Numbered from the stretch's first letter, positions 18,370-27,305 are shown. The stretch: DNA of 55,840 bases from an uncultured Phocaeicola sp. (GCA_947626525.1 CANQSM010000009.1:1-55840); one strand, 5' to 3'. Numbers and translations: made by a program. Notes: a model not told the origin generated them from the sequence alone.

Positions 18370-18399
18370 TTGTTTATTCAAAGTTTTTGTTTACCTTTG
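18370..18399 (+). promoter_or_regulatory. Strong Bacteroides-type promoter upstream of the chromate transporter pair
   Basis: TTG at 18370-18372, a 19-base spacer and TACCTTTG at 18392-18399 give a full consensus match. Predicted start near 18406 gives a leader of about 175 nt before the ATG at 18582, unusually long. Within it an open stretch translates to PLEIAQLPIRYRRIPNTSLN but has no start codon and no recognised family. Confidence 0.75.
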
Positions 18400-18581
18400 C
18401 AAACAAGAGAGTTATCCAACGGCATAGCACTGGAACCGCTGGAAATCGCACAGTTGCCGATTCGTTACCGCCGCATTCCAAATACTTCGCTAAATGTTTG
18501 TTCCTCAACCGGTTCAGTTAAACTAATGAAAATCTAAAATAAAAATATATCTATCAAGAAAACACTAATAGAACGCATGAT

Positions 18582-19133
18582 ATGAACATTTACTTAGAAT
18601 CGTTCGGAATCTTCTTCAAAATCGGCACATTCACTATTGGAGGAGGATATGCCATGATTCCTCTGATAGAAGATGAGATCGTTCATAAAAAGAATTGGAT
18701 CAATAAAGAAGATTTTGTGGACCTTATGGCTGTTGCCCAATCAGCACCCGGAGTTTTCGCAGTGAACATGGCTATTTTCATCGGGTACAAATTACGAGGA
18801 GTAAAAGGATGTATCATGACAGCCTTGGGAACGGTTCTCCCCTCTTTCCTCATCATTCTGTCCATAGCCCTGTTTTTTCAGCAGTTCAAGGAATACCGCC
18901 TGATAGAAAACATATTCAAAGGCATCCGGCCAGCAGTCGTTGCGCTCATTGCGGCGCCAACTTTCTCAGTAGCCAAATCCTGTAAAATCAACCGTCATAC
19001 AATATGGATTCCTGTAATCAGCGCCTTACTAATATGGTTGCTTGGGGTTTCCCCTATTTACATTATCATTACAGCCGGCATAGGGGGATACCTATGGGGA
19101 CGTTACAAACATACAAAATCGGGACAAAAATGA
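18582..19133 (+). CDS. Chromate transporter, first half-size subunit
   Basis: This is a half-size CHR-family protein. The family signature FKIGTFTIGGGYAMIPLIED is at residues 10-29, followed by DLMAVAQSAPGVFAVNMAIF. About six hydrophobic segments are visible in 183 aa. In bacteria with short CHR proteins, two adjacent genes form a heteromeric transporter; here the second gene overlaps by 4 bp. Some family members export chromate; the actual substrate in a gut anaerobe is uncertain. A strong promoter lies about 180 bp upstream. Confidence 0.9.
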   Translation: MNIYLESFGIFFKIGTFTIGGGYAMIPLIEDEIVHKKNWINKEDFVDLMAVAQSAPGVFAVNMAIFIGYKLRGVKGCIMTALGTVLPSFLIILSIALFFQQFKEYRLIENIFKGIRPAVVALIAAPTFSVAKSCKINRHTIWIPVISALLIWLLGVSPIYIIITAGIGGYLWGRYKHTKSGQK

Positions 19134-19702
19134 TTTTCCTTCAGTTATTCTGCACATTCTTAAAAATCGGCTTATTCGGCTTTGGAGGAGGATATGCCAT
19201 GTTATCCATGATTCAAGGAGAGGTTGTATCTCGGTACAATTGGATAAGTACCTCCGAATTTACGGATATCGTAGCCATCAGCCAAATGACTCCCGGCCCC
19301 ATCGGCATAAACTCTGCCACATACGTAGGCTACACAGCCATTGTCAATGCCGGTTACTCCCAGACGGCAGGCATATTAGGAAGCATTACCGCTACGGTCG
19401 CCGTAGTGCTTCCTTCCCTTATCCTCATGCTGGCAATCAGCAAATTTTTCATGAGATTCCAAAAGCATCCTCTGGTAGAAGCCGTATTCGCCGGACTGCG
19501 TCCTGCCGTAGTGGGACTACTGGCAGCTGCGGCTCTGCTCTTGATGAATGCAGAAAACTTCAGTACGCCACAAGAGGACTCATACCAGTTCATCATCAGC
19601 GTCATCTTATTCATTGCCGCATTCATCGGGACACGCCGTTACAAGGTCAATCCCATACTGATGATCATACTATGCGGGGCTGCGGGAGCTCTATTATATT
19701 AG
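19130..19702 (+). CDS. Chromate transporter, second half-size subunit
   Basis: This is the partner half-size CHR protein. The ATG at 19130 overlaps the upstream stop (ATGA), which marks coupled translation and fixes the start; the frame is open further upstream but only inside the first gene. The motif FLKIGLFGFGGGYAMLSMIQ lies at residues 8-27 and VAISQMTPGPIGINSATYVG near 46-65. Length 190 aa. The stop lies 9 bp from the stop of the convergent GHL10 gene and no terminator hairpin is visible between them. Confidence 0.9.
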   Translation: MIFLQLFCTFLKIGLFGFGGGYAMLSMIQGEVVSRYNWISTSEFTDIVAISQMTPGPIGINSATYVGYTAIVNAGYSQTAGILGSITATVAVVLPSLILMLAISKFFMRFQKHPLVEAVFAGLRPAVVGLLAAAALLLMNAENFSTPQEDSYQFIISVILFIAAFIGTRRYKVNPILMIILCGAAGALLY

Positions 19703-19711
19703 CGCTACCTC

Positions 19712-21223
19712 CTAAAGCCTGACGGACTTTTTCACTCCCTTTGACTCATTCTGCAAACGGTCTAAAGCAGTCACTACATAACGGCATTTCGTCTTTCCGT
19801 TTTCATAAGGCAAACGATAGAATGTATTACGTGTCACAGTCACAATCTTAGAAGGATCTTCCAGATTCACTTTCTCTCCTTTATCAAAACGGTAAACCAC
19901 GTATTGAACCGCCCTGTCCATTTCTGTTTTTGCCTTGGGGGCACTCCAGAAAAGAATCAGTCCGTCTTCTGTCCACACAGGCTTCATCTTACGTACTTTC
20001 GCAGGAGCCTTGTCATCGATAAAAGGGAATTTGGGCATCAATGCTGGATAACGATGGTATACTTTTACCAAAGCATCCCTGTAATTGCCCGCATTATCCA
20101 CAACCGCACCGGCCGGCCACTGGCAACTGCCTTTCACGGAGGCGAATGAACGCTGCAACTGCATCTTGCGGGCTTGTTGATGAACGGCCGGATTCTGAAG
20201 GTCTGCATTTTTCACAGTACGCATGACATCTTGCCCGATAAAGAGAGGGCGGTTTCCGGCATGATCGGCCCACCAGTGAATCAATGTTTCATAATCGGCA
20301 ACAGGATGACCTATTTCCCAATAAATCTGCGGTATCGTATAATCAACCCATCCTTTATCCACCCACAGCAGAATATCCGCATACAGGTCGTCATAATTCT
20401 GCAATCCATTTGTATTGCTGCCGTTCGAGGCGCTTTTTTTATTCCGATAAATGCCAAAAGGAGAAATGCCAAACTTTACCCAAGGCTTACAGGCATGTAC
20501 AGTCTCGTGAATCGCTTTCACCAAGCGACTGACATTATCGCGCCTCCAGTCTTCTTTACTGGCATACCCTCTGCCGTAGCGGGCAAAGCTCACTTCATCC
20601 GGAATAACTTGCCCGGGAGAAGGGTATGGATAAAAGTAATCATCCATATGCAATCCGTCCACATCATAACGGGAGACAATATCTGTCACAATCTTACAAA
20701 TATAGTGAATATTCTCGGGATAGCCCGGATCAAAGAACATCTGTCCATCGTAGGTAAAGAACTGTTCGGGATAAAACCGGGATGGATGGTTACCGGCCAA
20801 AGTGGTTGTCCCTTTCGTCTTAGCCCTATACGGATTAATCCAGGCATGCAGTTCCATATTACGCTTGTGACACTCGTCAATCATAAATTGCAAAGGGTCC
20901 CATAAGGGAAAAGGCGCCTGCCCCTGTACTCCGGTAAGGAAGCGGCTCCAAGGCTCAAAAGAAGAGCGATAAAGCGCATCGGCTTCCGGACGGACTTGAA
21001 AAAGAATAGCGTTGATACCGGCAGCCTGCAAACTATTCAACTGTTCAATCAATACTTGCCGCATCTTCTCCGGAGCCATACCCTGAAACTGACCGTTGAC
21101 AGCCTGAATCCACGCACCACGGAATTCACGTTTCGGACAAGGTTGAGCCAGAAGTCCTCCAATGGCAAAGAGAAAAAGGAGAAATAGTGTAAAATGTCTT
21201 CGATTCATAAGTTTGTCTTTCAT
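19712..21223 (-). CDS. Secreted GHL10-type (family 10-like) glycosyl hydrolase
   Basis: A 503-aa exported protein with signal peptide MNRRHFTLFLLFLFAIGG (from the ATG at 21208; 21223 is the longer start). The TIM-barrel domain resembles GHL10/DUF187: KREFRGAWIQAVNGQFQG, GINAILFQVRPEADALY, MELHAWINPYRAKT and YDVDGLHMDDYFYPYP. A C-terminal fibronectin-III-like region (about 410-503) follows. Such proteins may act on cell-wall or glycan polymers. A paralogue lies at 37341-39053. A -7 box TATCTTTG is on the minus strand at 21249-21242. Molecular activity is not established. Confidence 0.88.
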   Translation of the reverse strand: MKDKLMNRRHFTLFLLFLFAIGGLLAQPCPKREFRGAWIQAVNGQFQGMAPEKMRQVLIEQLNSLQAAGINAILFQVRPEADALYRSSFEPWSRFLTGVQGQAPFPLWDPLQFMIDECHKRNMELHAWINPYRAKTKGTTTLAGNHPSRFYPEQFFTYDGQMFFDPGYPENIHYICKIVTDIVSRYDVDGLHMDDYFYPYPSPGQVIPDEVSFARYGRGYASKEDWRRDNVSRLVKAIHETVHACKPWVKFGISPFGIYRNKKSASNGSNTNGLQNYDDLYADILLWVDKGWVDYTIPQIYWEIGHPVADYETLIHWWADHAGNRPLFIGQDVMRTVKNADLQNPAVHQQARKMQLQRSFASVKGSCQWPAGAVVDNAGNYRDALVKVYHRYPALMPKFPFIDDKAPAKVRKMKPVWTEDGLILFWSAPKAKTEMDRAVQYVVYRFDKGEKVNLEDPSKIVTVTRNTFYRLPYENGKTKCRYVVTALDRLQNESKGVKKSVRL

Positions 21224-21241
21224 TCTTTTATTTTAGAGAGA

Positions 21242-21249
21242 CAAAGATA
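21242..21249 (-). promoter_or_regulatory. Candidate -7 box of the first GHL10 gene
   Basis: The minus strand reads TATCTTTG about 19 bp upstream of the first ATG. A TTTG on the minus strand (21276-21273) is 23 bases away, slightly too far. Confidence 0.4.
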
Positions 21250-21424
21250 ATGTTTACGGATTGAATCCACTACAAAGAAGAGAAAGTTTTTCACTCCTTC
21301 TCTTTCTCCATACAAGAAATAGCGTTACTTTTACAGCCTTATTCAATCTTATACGGACAATCAGGAAGGCTACAGCCTTCAACCCGGATTCGCGCAATCG
21401 AAGAAACAAATAATACCAGCCGGC

Positions 21425-22687
21425 ATGACGGAACAAACGTTAGAAAAACTAAAAATACTCACCGAATCGGCCAAATACGACGTATCGTGCTCGTCGAGCG
21501 GAACCGTCCGTTCCAATAAGCAGGGAGGAGTAGGCAACACGGTAGGAGGCATCGGCGTCTGCCACAGTTTCGCCGATGACGGAAGATGCATCTCCTTGCT
21601 TAAAATCATGCTCACCAACCACTGTATCTACGACTGTGCCTACTGCATCAACCGGCGCAGCAACGACATTCGGCGGGCTACCCTCTCAGTCACCGAGCTG
21701 GTGGAACTGACCATGGAATTCTACCGCCGCAACTATATTGAAGGACTATTCCTAAGCTCCGGCGTGGTGCGCAATCCGGACTATACCATGGAACGATTGG
21801 TACGCATCGTAAAAGATTTGCGCACTCTCCACCGTTTCAACGGATACATCCATTTAAAGAGCATTCCCGGAGCAAGTCGGGAACTTATCAATGAAGCCGG
21901 ACTCTACGCAGACCGTATGAGCGTAAACATTGAAATTCCCAATGAAGATTCCTTAAAACGGCTTGCTCCGGAAAAAGATTTCCAAAGTGTGTTCCAACCC
22001 ATGAAATTTATTCAGCAAGGAGTACTGGAAAGTTCGGAAGAACGAAAAAAACACCGATATGCGCCACGCTTCGTACCAGCCGGACAAAGCACACAGATGA
22101 TTGTCGGCGCAACATCCGATCGGGACAAAGAGATACTGACTCTTTCCTCGGCCCTGTATGCCCGCCCTACCATGCGACGCATCTATTATTCCGGCTACAT
22201 TGCCGTGAATACATACGACAAGCGCCTGCCTGTGCTGAAGCAGCCGCCTTTGGTACGAGAGAACCGCTTGTATCAGGCCGACTGGCTACTTCGTTTCTAT
22301 CAGTTCAAGGTAGATGAGATTGTAAACGACGCGCATCCCGATCTGGAACTGGAAATAGACCCCAAGTTATCATGGGCGATCCGCCATCCTGAATATTTCC
22401 CGGTAGACATCAACCGGGCCGATTATGAAATGATACTGCGCATCCCGGGTGTGGGAGTAAAGTCAGCCCGCTTAATGGTTGCTTCCCGACGTTTCGGACG
22501 GTTGACAAGCTATCATCTCAAAAAGATGGGGGTAGTAATGAAAAAAGCCCAATATTTCATTACCTGCGGCGAATTGGAGGCCAAAGGAGTAAACGAACTG
22601 TGTCCGGAGAAAGTAAGGGAACTGCTGCTGCCCTCTCCTAAAAAGAAAGGGGATTCCCGTCAATTGTCCCTTCCATTCGAAGAATGA
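21425..22687 (+). CDS. Putative DNA modification/repair radical SAM protein
   Basis: This radical S-adenosylmethionine enzyme of about 420 aa has the iron-sulphur motif Cys67-x3-Cys71-x2-Cys74 (CIYDCAYC). Typical flanking sequence is GGVGNTVGGIGVCHSFADDG and SNDIRRATLSVTEL. A helix-hairpin-helix element (ILRIPGVGVKSARLMVASRR, about residues 340-360) suggests DNA contact. The family, distantly related to spore-photoproduct lyase, is usually encoded beside a TIGR03915-type protein; here that partner lies at 27488, beyond a 4.8-kb insertion. The reaction is not known. The gene is divergent from the GHL10 gene. Confidence 0.9.
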   Translation: MTEQTLEKLKILTESAKYDVSCSSSGTVRSNKQGGVGNTVGGIGVCHSFADDGRCISLLKIMLTNHCIYDCAYCINRRSNDIRRATLSVTELVELTMEFYRRNYIEGLFLSSGVVRNPDYTMERLVRIVKDLRTLHRFNGYIHLKSIPGASRELINEAGLYADRMSVNIEIPNEDSLKRLAPEKDFQSVFQPMKFIQQGVLESSEERKKHRYAPRFVPAGQSTQMIVGATSDRDKEILTLSSALYARPTMRRIYYSGYIAVNTYDKRLPVLKQPPLVRENRLYQADWLLRFYQFKVDEIVNDAHPDLELEIDPKLSWAIRHPEYFPVDINRADYEMILRIPGVGVKSARLMVASRRFGRLTSYHLKKMGVVMKKAQYFITCGELEAKGVNELCPEKVRELLLPSPKKKGDSRQLSLPFEE

Positions 22688-22737
22688 CATGATACAGATT
22701 TACTTCACACATCGTAATTAACAATTAAACAGTAATA

Positions 22738-22940
22738 TTAACGTGAGTTCGAAATAAGTATCCGTGCGAAAGTGAAGCTCCGCAACGTACCGCCATTCTT
22801 TATCTTCACTCTAGACAGTTAATCCACAAACGATTATCTCAAAAGTGAAGATGGATAAAATATATTCTTTACGGATATAGGAAAGGAGCGAAAAAACTGT
22901 CGGAGTTTCCGGAAAGATTCTTAAGAAAGTTCCGGAAAAC
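22738..22940 (+). repeat. 200-bp IS-derived repeat, copy A
   Basis: Starts with the IS terminus TTAACGTGAGTTCGAAATAAG and continues through GTGAAGCTCCGCAAC and GATATAGGAAAGGAGCG. The same sequence with scattered differences occurs in reverse at 49809-50012. It is fused here to an IS3-type orfA remnant, suggesting it is the 5' end of an insertion element. Confidence 0.75.
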
Positions 22941-23115
22941 GTTGCCAATAATCCGTCTGCTGAGATGACGGAACTGGAGCGACTCCGTGAGGAGAACCTC
23001 CGTCTTCGTAAGGCCTTGTCATATTCCGAGCTACGTAACGAGGCTCTGAACGAGATTCTGAAGGTCGGTCGTGAACGATATGGCATAGACTTGCTAAAAA
23101 AACTGGCGCCAAGCA
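22880..23115 (+). pseudogene. Remnant of an IS3-type orfA transposase subunit
   Basis: After a stop codon at about 22877 the frame reads ERSEKTVGVSGKILKKV and then MTELERLREENLRLRKALSY and NEALNEILKVGRERYGIDLL. The coiled-coil leucine/arginine-rich end and YGIDL are typical of the C-terminal part of orfA in IS3-family elements. The N-terminal helix-turn-helix is missing and no orfB follows, so it is a dead fragment. The frame runs into an unrelated perfect hairpin at 23120. Confidence 0.6.
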
Positions 23116-23119
23116 GTAG

Positions 23120-23177
23120 ACCACCTTCGGCTCAGGCATCCCCACGGAAGCGTGGGGATGCCTGAGCCGAAGGTGGT
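23120..23177. repeat. Perfect 27-bp inverted repeat with a 4-base loop
   Basis: Bases 23120-23146 are the exact reverse complement of 23151-23177, leaving only GAAG as loop. The arms are GC-rich (CTCAGGCATCCCCACG core), unlike the AT-rich surroundings. There is no following T-run, so it is not an ordinary terminator. It lies between an orfA fragment and a permease fragment. It could be a small non-autonomous element or a recombination scar. Confidence 0.85.
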
Positions 23178-23232
23178 TCAATTACAGTGTCTAATAATCC
23201 AAATGGAAATCTTTATTTTAAGTTCATATTAA

Positions 23233-23310
23233 ATAGAGATTTATGAAAGAGAAATTATTGCCGGAGCCACCCTTATTACATTAGGAAGCATACTGATGAT
23301 TCTCAAATAA
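23233..23310 (+). pseudogene. C-terminal scrap of an EamA-type permease
   Basis: A stop-to-stop frame of 25 codons reads REIIAGATLITLGSILMILK and then stops. This resembles the last membrane helix of EamA/DMT drug-metabolite transporters. No start or upstream part is present. It suggests that a permease gene was destroyed by the insertions on its left. Identification from so short a piece is tentative. Confidence 0.4.
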
Positions 23311-23404
23311 ACTTCATAAAATCTAAATCTTTTTGAAATAATTTTGAAATGTTTTTGGAGTTCTTTTGCACTGAAAAAATAGTACAAATTAAAACGACAA
23401 AAAC

Positions 23405-25684
23405 ATGGACATTCTTTTTTTATGTGTCATCATTTTCCTTTTTCTCTTGGCGGTATTTGATTTGTCAGTAGGAGTAAGCAATGATGCAGTGAACTTCCTG
23501 AACTCCGCTTTGGGAGCGAAAGCGGCTTCGTTCAAACGAATCCTGATTGTCGCATCAATAGGTATTTTCATCGGGGCGGCAATGAGTAACGGAATGATGG
23601 ATATTGCCCGTCACGGCATTTTCCGACCGGAATACTTCTCGTTCTATGACCTTATTTGTATCTTCATGGCGGTTATGGTCACCGACATTATCCTTCTTGA
23701 CATTTTCAACTCATTGGGTATGCCGACATCGACCACAGTTTCAATGGTTTTCGAGCTGCTTGGCGCTACATTCGTGGTCGCCCTTATCAAAATGGCAGGT
23801 GGAATTGACCTCGGTTTTGCCGAACTGCTCAATACAGAAAAGGCATTATCGGTAATTTTAGGAATATTCCTTTCAGTGGCTATTGCCTTCTTTTTCGGAA
23901 CAGTAGTACAATTCCTGTCCCGAATGGTTTTCACATTCGAGTATAAAAGCCGTTTGAAGTGGAAAATAGGAATTTTTGGAGGTATATGCGCTACGGCGAT
24001 AATATATTTTCTTCTGCTCAAAGGCGCGAAAGATCTTACTTTTATGACCCCGGAGGTTAAGGCATGGATTAAAGAGAATACACTGACCATTCTTGGCGGA
24101 TGTCTGGTATTCTTCACAATCCTCATGCAGTTGCTTCACTGGTTGAAGGTCAATGTGCTGAAAGTAATTGTTCTTATGGGTACTTTTGCCCTCGCCATGG
24201 CTTTTGCCGGGAACGACCTTGTAAACTTCATCGGTGTTCCTCTCACCGGACTTGCCTCCTATCAGGATTATATAGCCAATGGAGGAGGCGATGCTCACGG
24301 TTTCTTAATGGGGTCTCTCAACAGTCCGGCGAGCACCCCTCTCTATTTTCTAATCGGAGCCGGAGTAATAATGGTCACGGCACTTGCTACATCGAAGAAA
24401 GCCCGTAATGTATCTAAGACAGAAATCGGTCTTGGCTCACAGAACGGCGGTGATGAGATGTTCGGTTCGTCAAGAATTGCCCGCAGGCTTGTGCGCTGGA
24501 TTCTTTCCATATTGGCACGGGTAAGACGGGTGACTCCACTTCGTGTACGGCGTTGGTTCAATCGTCGTTTCAATGTCGATAAAACGATAATGGAACAAGG
24601 AGCTGCATTCGATCTCATTCGAGGCTCTATAAATCTTGTCCTTGCCGGAACACTCATCGCACTCGGTACATCGTTGAAGCTGCCCCTTTCCACCACATTC
24701 GTAACATTCATGGTGGCTATGGGTACATCGCTTGCCGACAAGGCATGGGGCCGGGAGAGCGCAGTCTTCAGGGTCACCGGTGTCATCTCTGTTATCGGAG
24801 GCTGGTTTATTACTGCCGGTGCCGCGTTCATCGGCGCAGGAATAATTGTCCTCGCAATGTACTATGGCGGTCACTGGGTTATGGTAGCACTGGCAGCCCT
24901 TACTCTTTGGCTCATCATACGGAGCAACCGGCGTTTTAAGGAAAAGCAGGAAGAGGAAAAAGGAGATACCTTGTTTCAGACAGTCCTCGCCACTGATGAC
25001 AAGCAGGAGACTTGGAATCTCACATTACTGTATATTGTTGAGCAGCAGAGAAAGTTTATTGAATATGCTCAGAAACTTTACAACGATGTGACCGAAGCTT
25101 TCATAAAAGAAAATGCCGGCGGATTGTCAAAAGCCGATAAAAGTCTGGAAATGGAAAAGCGGATACTGAAAAATGCCAGACGAAAAGAAACCCTTTGTAT
25201 CCGTCGGGTCAGTCACGAAACCGCGATAGAGAAAAACGCATGGTTTCATTTGAGCAACAACTGTTGTATGAGCATTCTCTATAATCTCCGACGCATAAAT
25301 GAAGTATGCAGGGAGCATGTGGAAAATAATTTCCTTCCTCTGCCACTCCGATATGTGACGGAACTGGAGATGATTCGTACACAGGTTGATACTCTTCTCA
25401 ACGACACCATCACCCTTATGGACACCGGAAGTATGGAAGCAATCCCGACACTTCGTCGTCGCGGAGATGAAATTAAGGAGATGGTTTCAGGCACCTATCA
25501 TCGTCTGTTCGATCAGCTCCATGACGGTGATCCCACTACAATGACCGTGCTCTACGTCTATATCAACATTCTTCAGGAAACACGGGAGCTGACATCCTCA
25601 TTACGAAAATATCTTCGGGCATTTGCCAAACTCCATGATTCCGAATTTCGTTCACGAATAACTCCTGTTATCAGTCCGGCATAA
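23405..25684 (+). CDS. PiT-family inorganic phosphate transporter fused to a PhoU-like domain
   Basis: This low-affinity phosphate permease of the inner membrane has 759 aa. The duplicated PiT signature appears as SVGVSNDAVNFLNSALGAKA (residues about 21-40) and FAGNDLVNFIGVPLTGL (about 267-283). GTSLKLPLSTTFVTFMVAMG marks the second PiT half. Residues 1 to about 510 hold the membrane segments; about 530-759 form a soluble, helical, charged PhoU/DUF47-like domain (LEMEKRILKNARRKETLCIR). A porin gene follows after 72 bp. The pair lies inside the block separating the radical SAM gene from its usual partner. Confidence 0.9.
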   Translation: MDILFLCVIIFLFLLAVFDLSVGVSNDAVNFLNSALGAKAASFKRILIVASIGIFIGAAMSNGMMDIARHGIFRPEYFSFYDLICIFMAVMVTDIILLDIFNSLGMPTSTTVSMVFELLGATFVVALIKMAGGIDLGFAELLNTEKALSVILGIFLSVAIAFFFGTVVQFLSRMVFTFEYKSRLKWKIGIFGGICATAIIYFLLLKGAKDLTFMTPEVKAWIKENTLTILGGCLVFFTILMQLLHWLKVNVLKVIVLMGTFALAMAFAGNDLVNFIGVPLTGLASYQDYIANGGGDAHGFLMGSLNSPASTPLYFLIGAGVIMVTALATSKKARNVSKTEIGLGSQNGGDEMFGSSRIARRLVRWILSILARVRRVTPLRVRRWFNRRFNVDKTIMEQGAAFDLIRGSINLVLAGTLIALGTSLKLPLSTTFVTFMVAMGTSLADKAWGRESAVFRVTGVISVIGGWFITAGAAFIGAGIIVLAMYYGGHWVMVALAALTLWLIIRSNRRFKEKQEEEKGDTLFQTVLATDDKQETWNLTLLYIVEQQRKFIEYAQKLYNDVTEAFIKENAGGLSKADKSLEMEKRILKNARRKETLCIRRVSHETAIEKNAWFHLSNNCCMSILYNLRRINEVCREHVENNFLPLPLRYVTELEMIRTQVDTLLNDTITLMDTGSMEAIPTLRRRGDEIKEMVSGTYHRLFDQLHDGDPTTMTVLYVYINILQETRELTSSLRKYLRAFAKLHDSEFRSRITPVISPA

Positions 25685-25756
25685 TTATCTAAGGCAAAAA
25701 GATTGTATTATTCCTTCAAGGCTCAATGTCGTTCGATATAATTTAAAAGACGCTAT

Positions 25757-26769
25757 ATGAAGAAAAGTATATTTATCTTCTTTCTTTTGTTTGCATTCAC
25801 CTCTCTTATGAGTGCTCAAATCAATATCAATAAAGAATATCTGCCGGAAATACATGGTACTATACGTGCCAAGTATGAATACGAACCGTCTATTGACAAA
25901 GGACGCTTCGAAATACGGAATGCCCGATTGAGTATCGAAGGGAAGGTAATACCCGCAATTCGGTATAGGGCTGAAATCGATCTTTCGGACGAGGGTGAAA
26001 TCAAGATGCTGGATGCCTATGTGCGTATTCAACCCAAAGATTGGAAATTCACGGTAGGTCAGATGCGGGTGCCATTTACAATAGACGCCCATCGCTCTCA
26101 TCATCTCCAATTCTTTGCCAACCGTTCTTTCATAGCCAAACAGGTAGGAAATGTAAGAGATGTGGGAGCTTCGGTGTCATGGACATCCCGATGGTCAACA
26201 CCGGTAACTTTTGAAGGTGGTATATTCAATGGCTCAGGCTTGACAGACCAGAAAGATTTCTGGACAAATAACTATAATTTCTCATTCAAAGCCCAGACAC
26301 TCATTGCCAATCATTTCAACGTAACACTCAGTTGTCAGAAAGCTAATGCGGAAGATGTAAATGTGATGATGTGGGATGCGGGAACATACTGGCAGACATC
26401 ACGCTGGCATATTGAGGGCGAATATATGCGTAAAAACTATGCTCACAATTCATTTACTCCCGTAAACGCAGTGGATGCCTTTGCCACCTACCGTCTTCCA
26501 CTGAAAAAATGGCTATCTTCTATATCTTTTCTCGGACGATATGACTATATGAGCAATCATAGCCAAGGCAATAAAAATGCGGAAGGCAAATTGAAAATTG
26601 ATGATCCGGAACGACACAGGCTTACAGGAGGATAACGCTGAGCCTCGGAACAACCAAACTGCAATCTGATATAAGGTTGAATTACGAACAATACTTTTAT
26701 AAAAAGGATGTCGTACCGTCCATATCTGAACAGAATAAAATTGTGTTAGAACTCGTCGCACATTTCTGA
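25757..26769 (+). pseudogene. OprO/OprP-type phosphate-selective porin, frameshifted near the end
   Basis: A signal peptide (MKKSIFIFFLLFAFTSLMSAQ) precedes a beta-barrel of the OprP porin type: YEPSIDKGRFEIRNARLSIE, WKFTVGQMRVPFTIDAHRS, GNVRDVGASVSWTS. The first frame stops at 26635, but the -1 frame continues ITLSLGTTKLQSDIRLNYEQ and ends LVAHF at 26769, a normal barrel C-terminus with terminal Phe. A one-base loss near 26630 (GGAGGATAACG) explains the break. Corrected length is about 337 aa. It is probably co-transcribed with the PiT gene, giving an outer-plus-inner-membrane phosphate route. A sequencing error cannot be excluded. Confidence 0.8.
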
Positions 26770-26940
26770 TATATGCGGATGGATACAAAGTGGCGCAGGC
26801 CTGTCTTTGCATTCTCCGAGGTTGTGTAGGAAAAGAAACCTCCCCATAACAAGAGCAAACCCGCGCCATTCCAGCGCGAGCATTAGCCTTATGTCATAGA
26901 TAAGTCCCTGCCCATACAGAGCAGTACTTCTATTATTCAC
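26746..26940 (-). CDS. Possible small gene of unknown function
   Basis: A 64-codon frame begins with GTG at 26940 (MNNRSTALYGQGLIYDIRLM after initiation) and ends SEMCDEF. It overlaps the 3' end of the porin frame on the other strand by 24 bases. It is listed because a full-consensus minus-strand promoter lies upstream (27112-27081) with no other gene to serve. There is no recognised domain, and composition is not clearly that of a real protein. It may be a short cryptic gene, or the promoter may be left from a lost gene. Confidence 0.25.
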   Translation of the reverse strand: MNNRSTALYGQGLIYDIRLMLALEWRGFALVMGRFLFLHNLGECKDRPAPLCIHPHISEMCDEF

Positions 26941-27080
26941 AGTTCTATTCCTTTTTAGCTTCCTACACTATTTGGAGAACGCAATAATAGTTAATGCCGT
27001 ATTGTTAATATTTCAATAGTCCGTATTTACTTCATTCTCTTTATTTTTATTTGCCGGTGATCATTCACCCATTTTCGGGA

Positions 27081-27111
27081 CAAAGGTATAAAACATCCGG
27101 AGATTGTGCAA
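27081..27111 (-). promoter_or_regulatory. Orphan leftward Bacteroides-type promoter
   Basis: On the minus strand TTG (27111-27109) is followed after 20 bases by TACCTTTG (27088-27081). The match is as good as that of the tRNA promoter in this window. Predicted transcription starts near 27074 and runs left, antisense to the porin 3' end. Only the doubtful 64-codon frame lies downstream on this strand. Confidence 0.55.
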
Positions 27112-27305
27112 AACATCTTACGAATATTTCCCTCCGGACTAAAATAAACAAGTGAGTGCTTTTGCATCTGACAATCGGATTGGGAACAACAGAACAAAAC
27201 TGTAAAGCTTCTTAGGAAGACATTGCAGAATCTGTGAAGTAAAACAGTAAATAAACAAATAATCTGTGAAGTAAAATCAGTCATAGTCACAGGGCAGATA
27301 GGGGA

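Noticed and set aside
23120-23177. Hairpin considered as a terminator
   Set aside because: No T-tract on either strand and no complete gene ends there.
26746-26940. Strong claim for a new small protein
   Set aside because: Only the promoter supports it; the translated sequence shows no domain, so it is listed at low confidence only.
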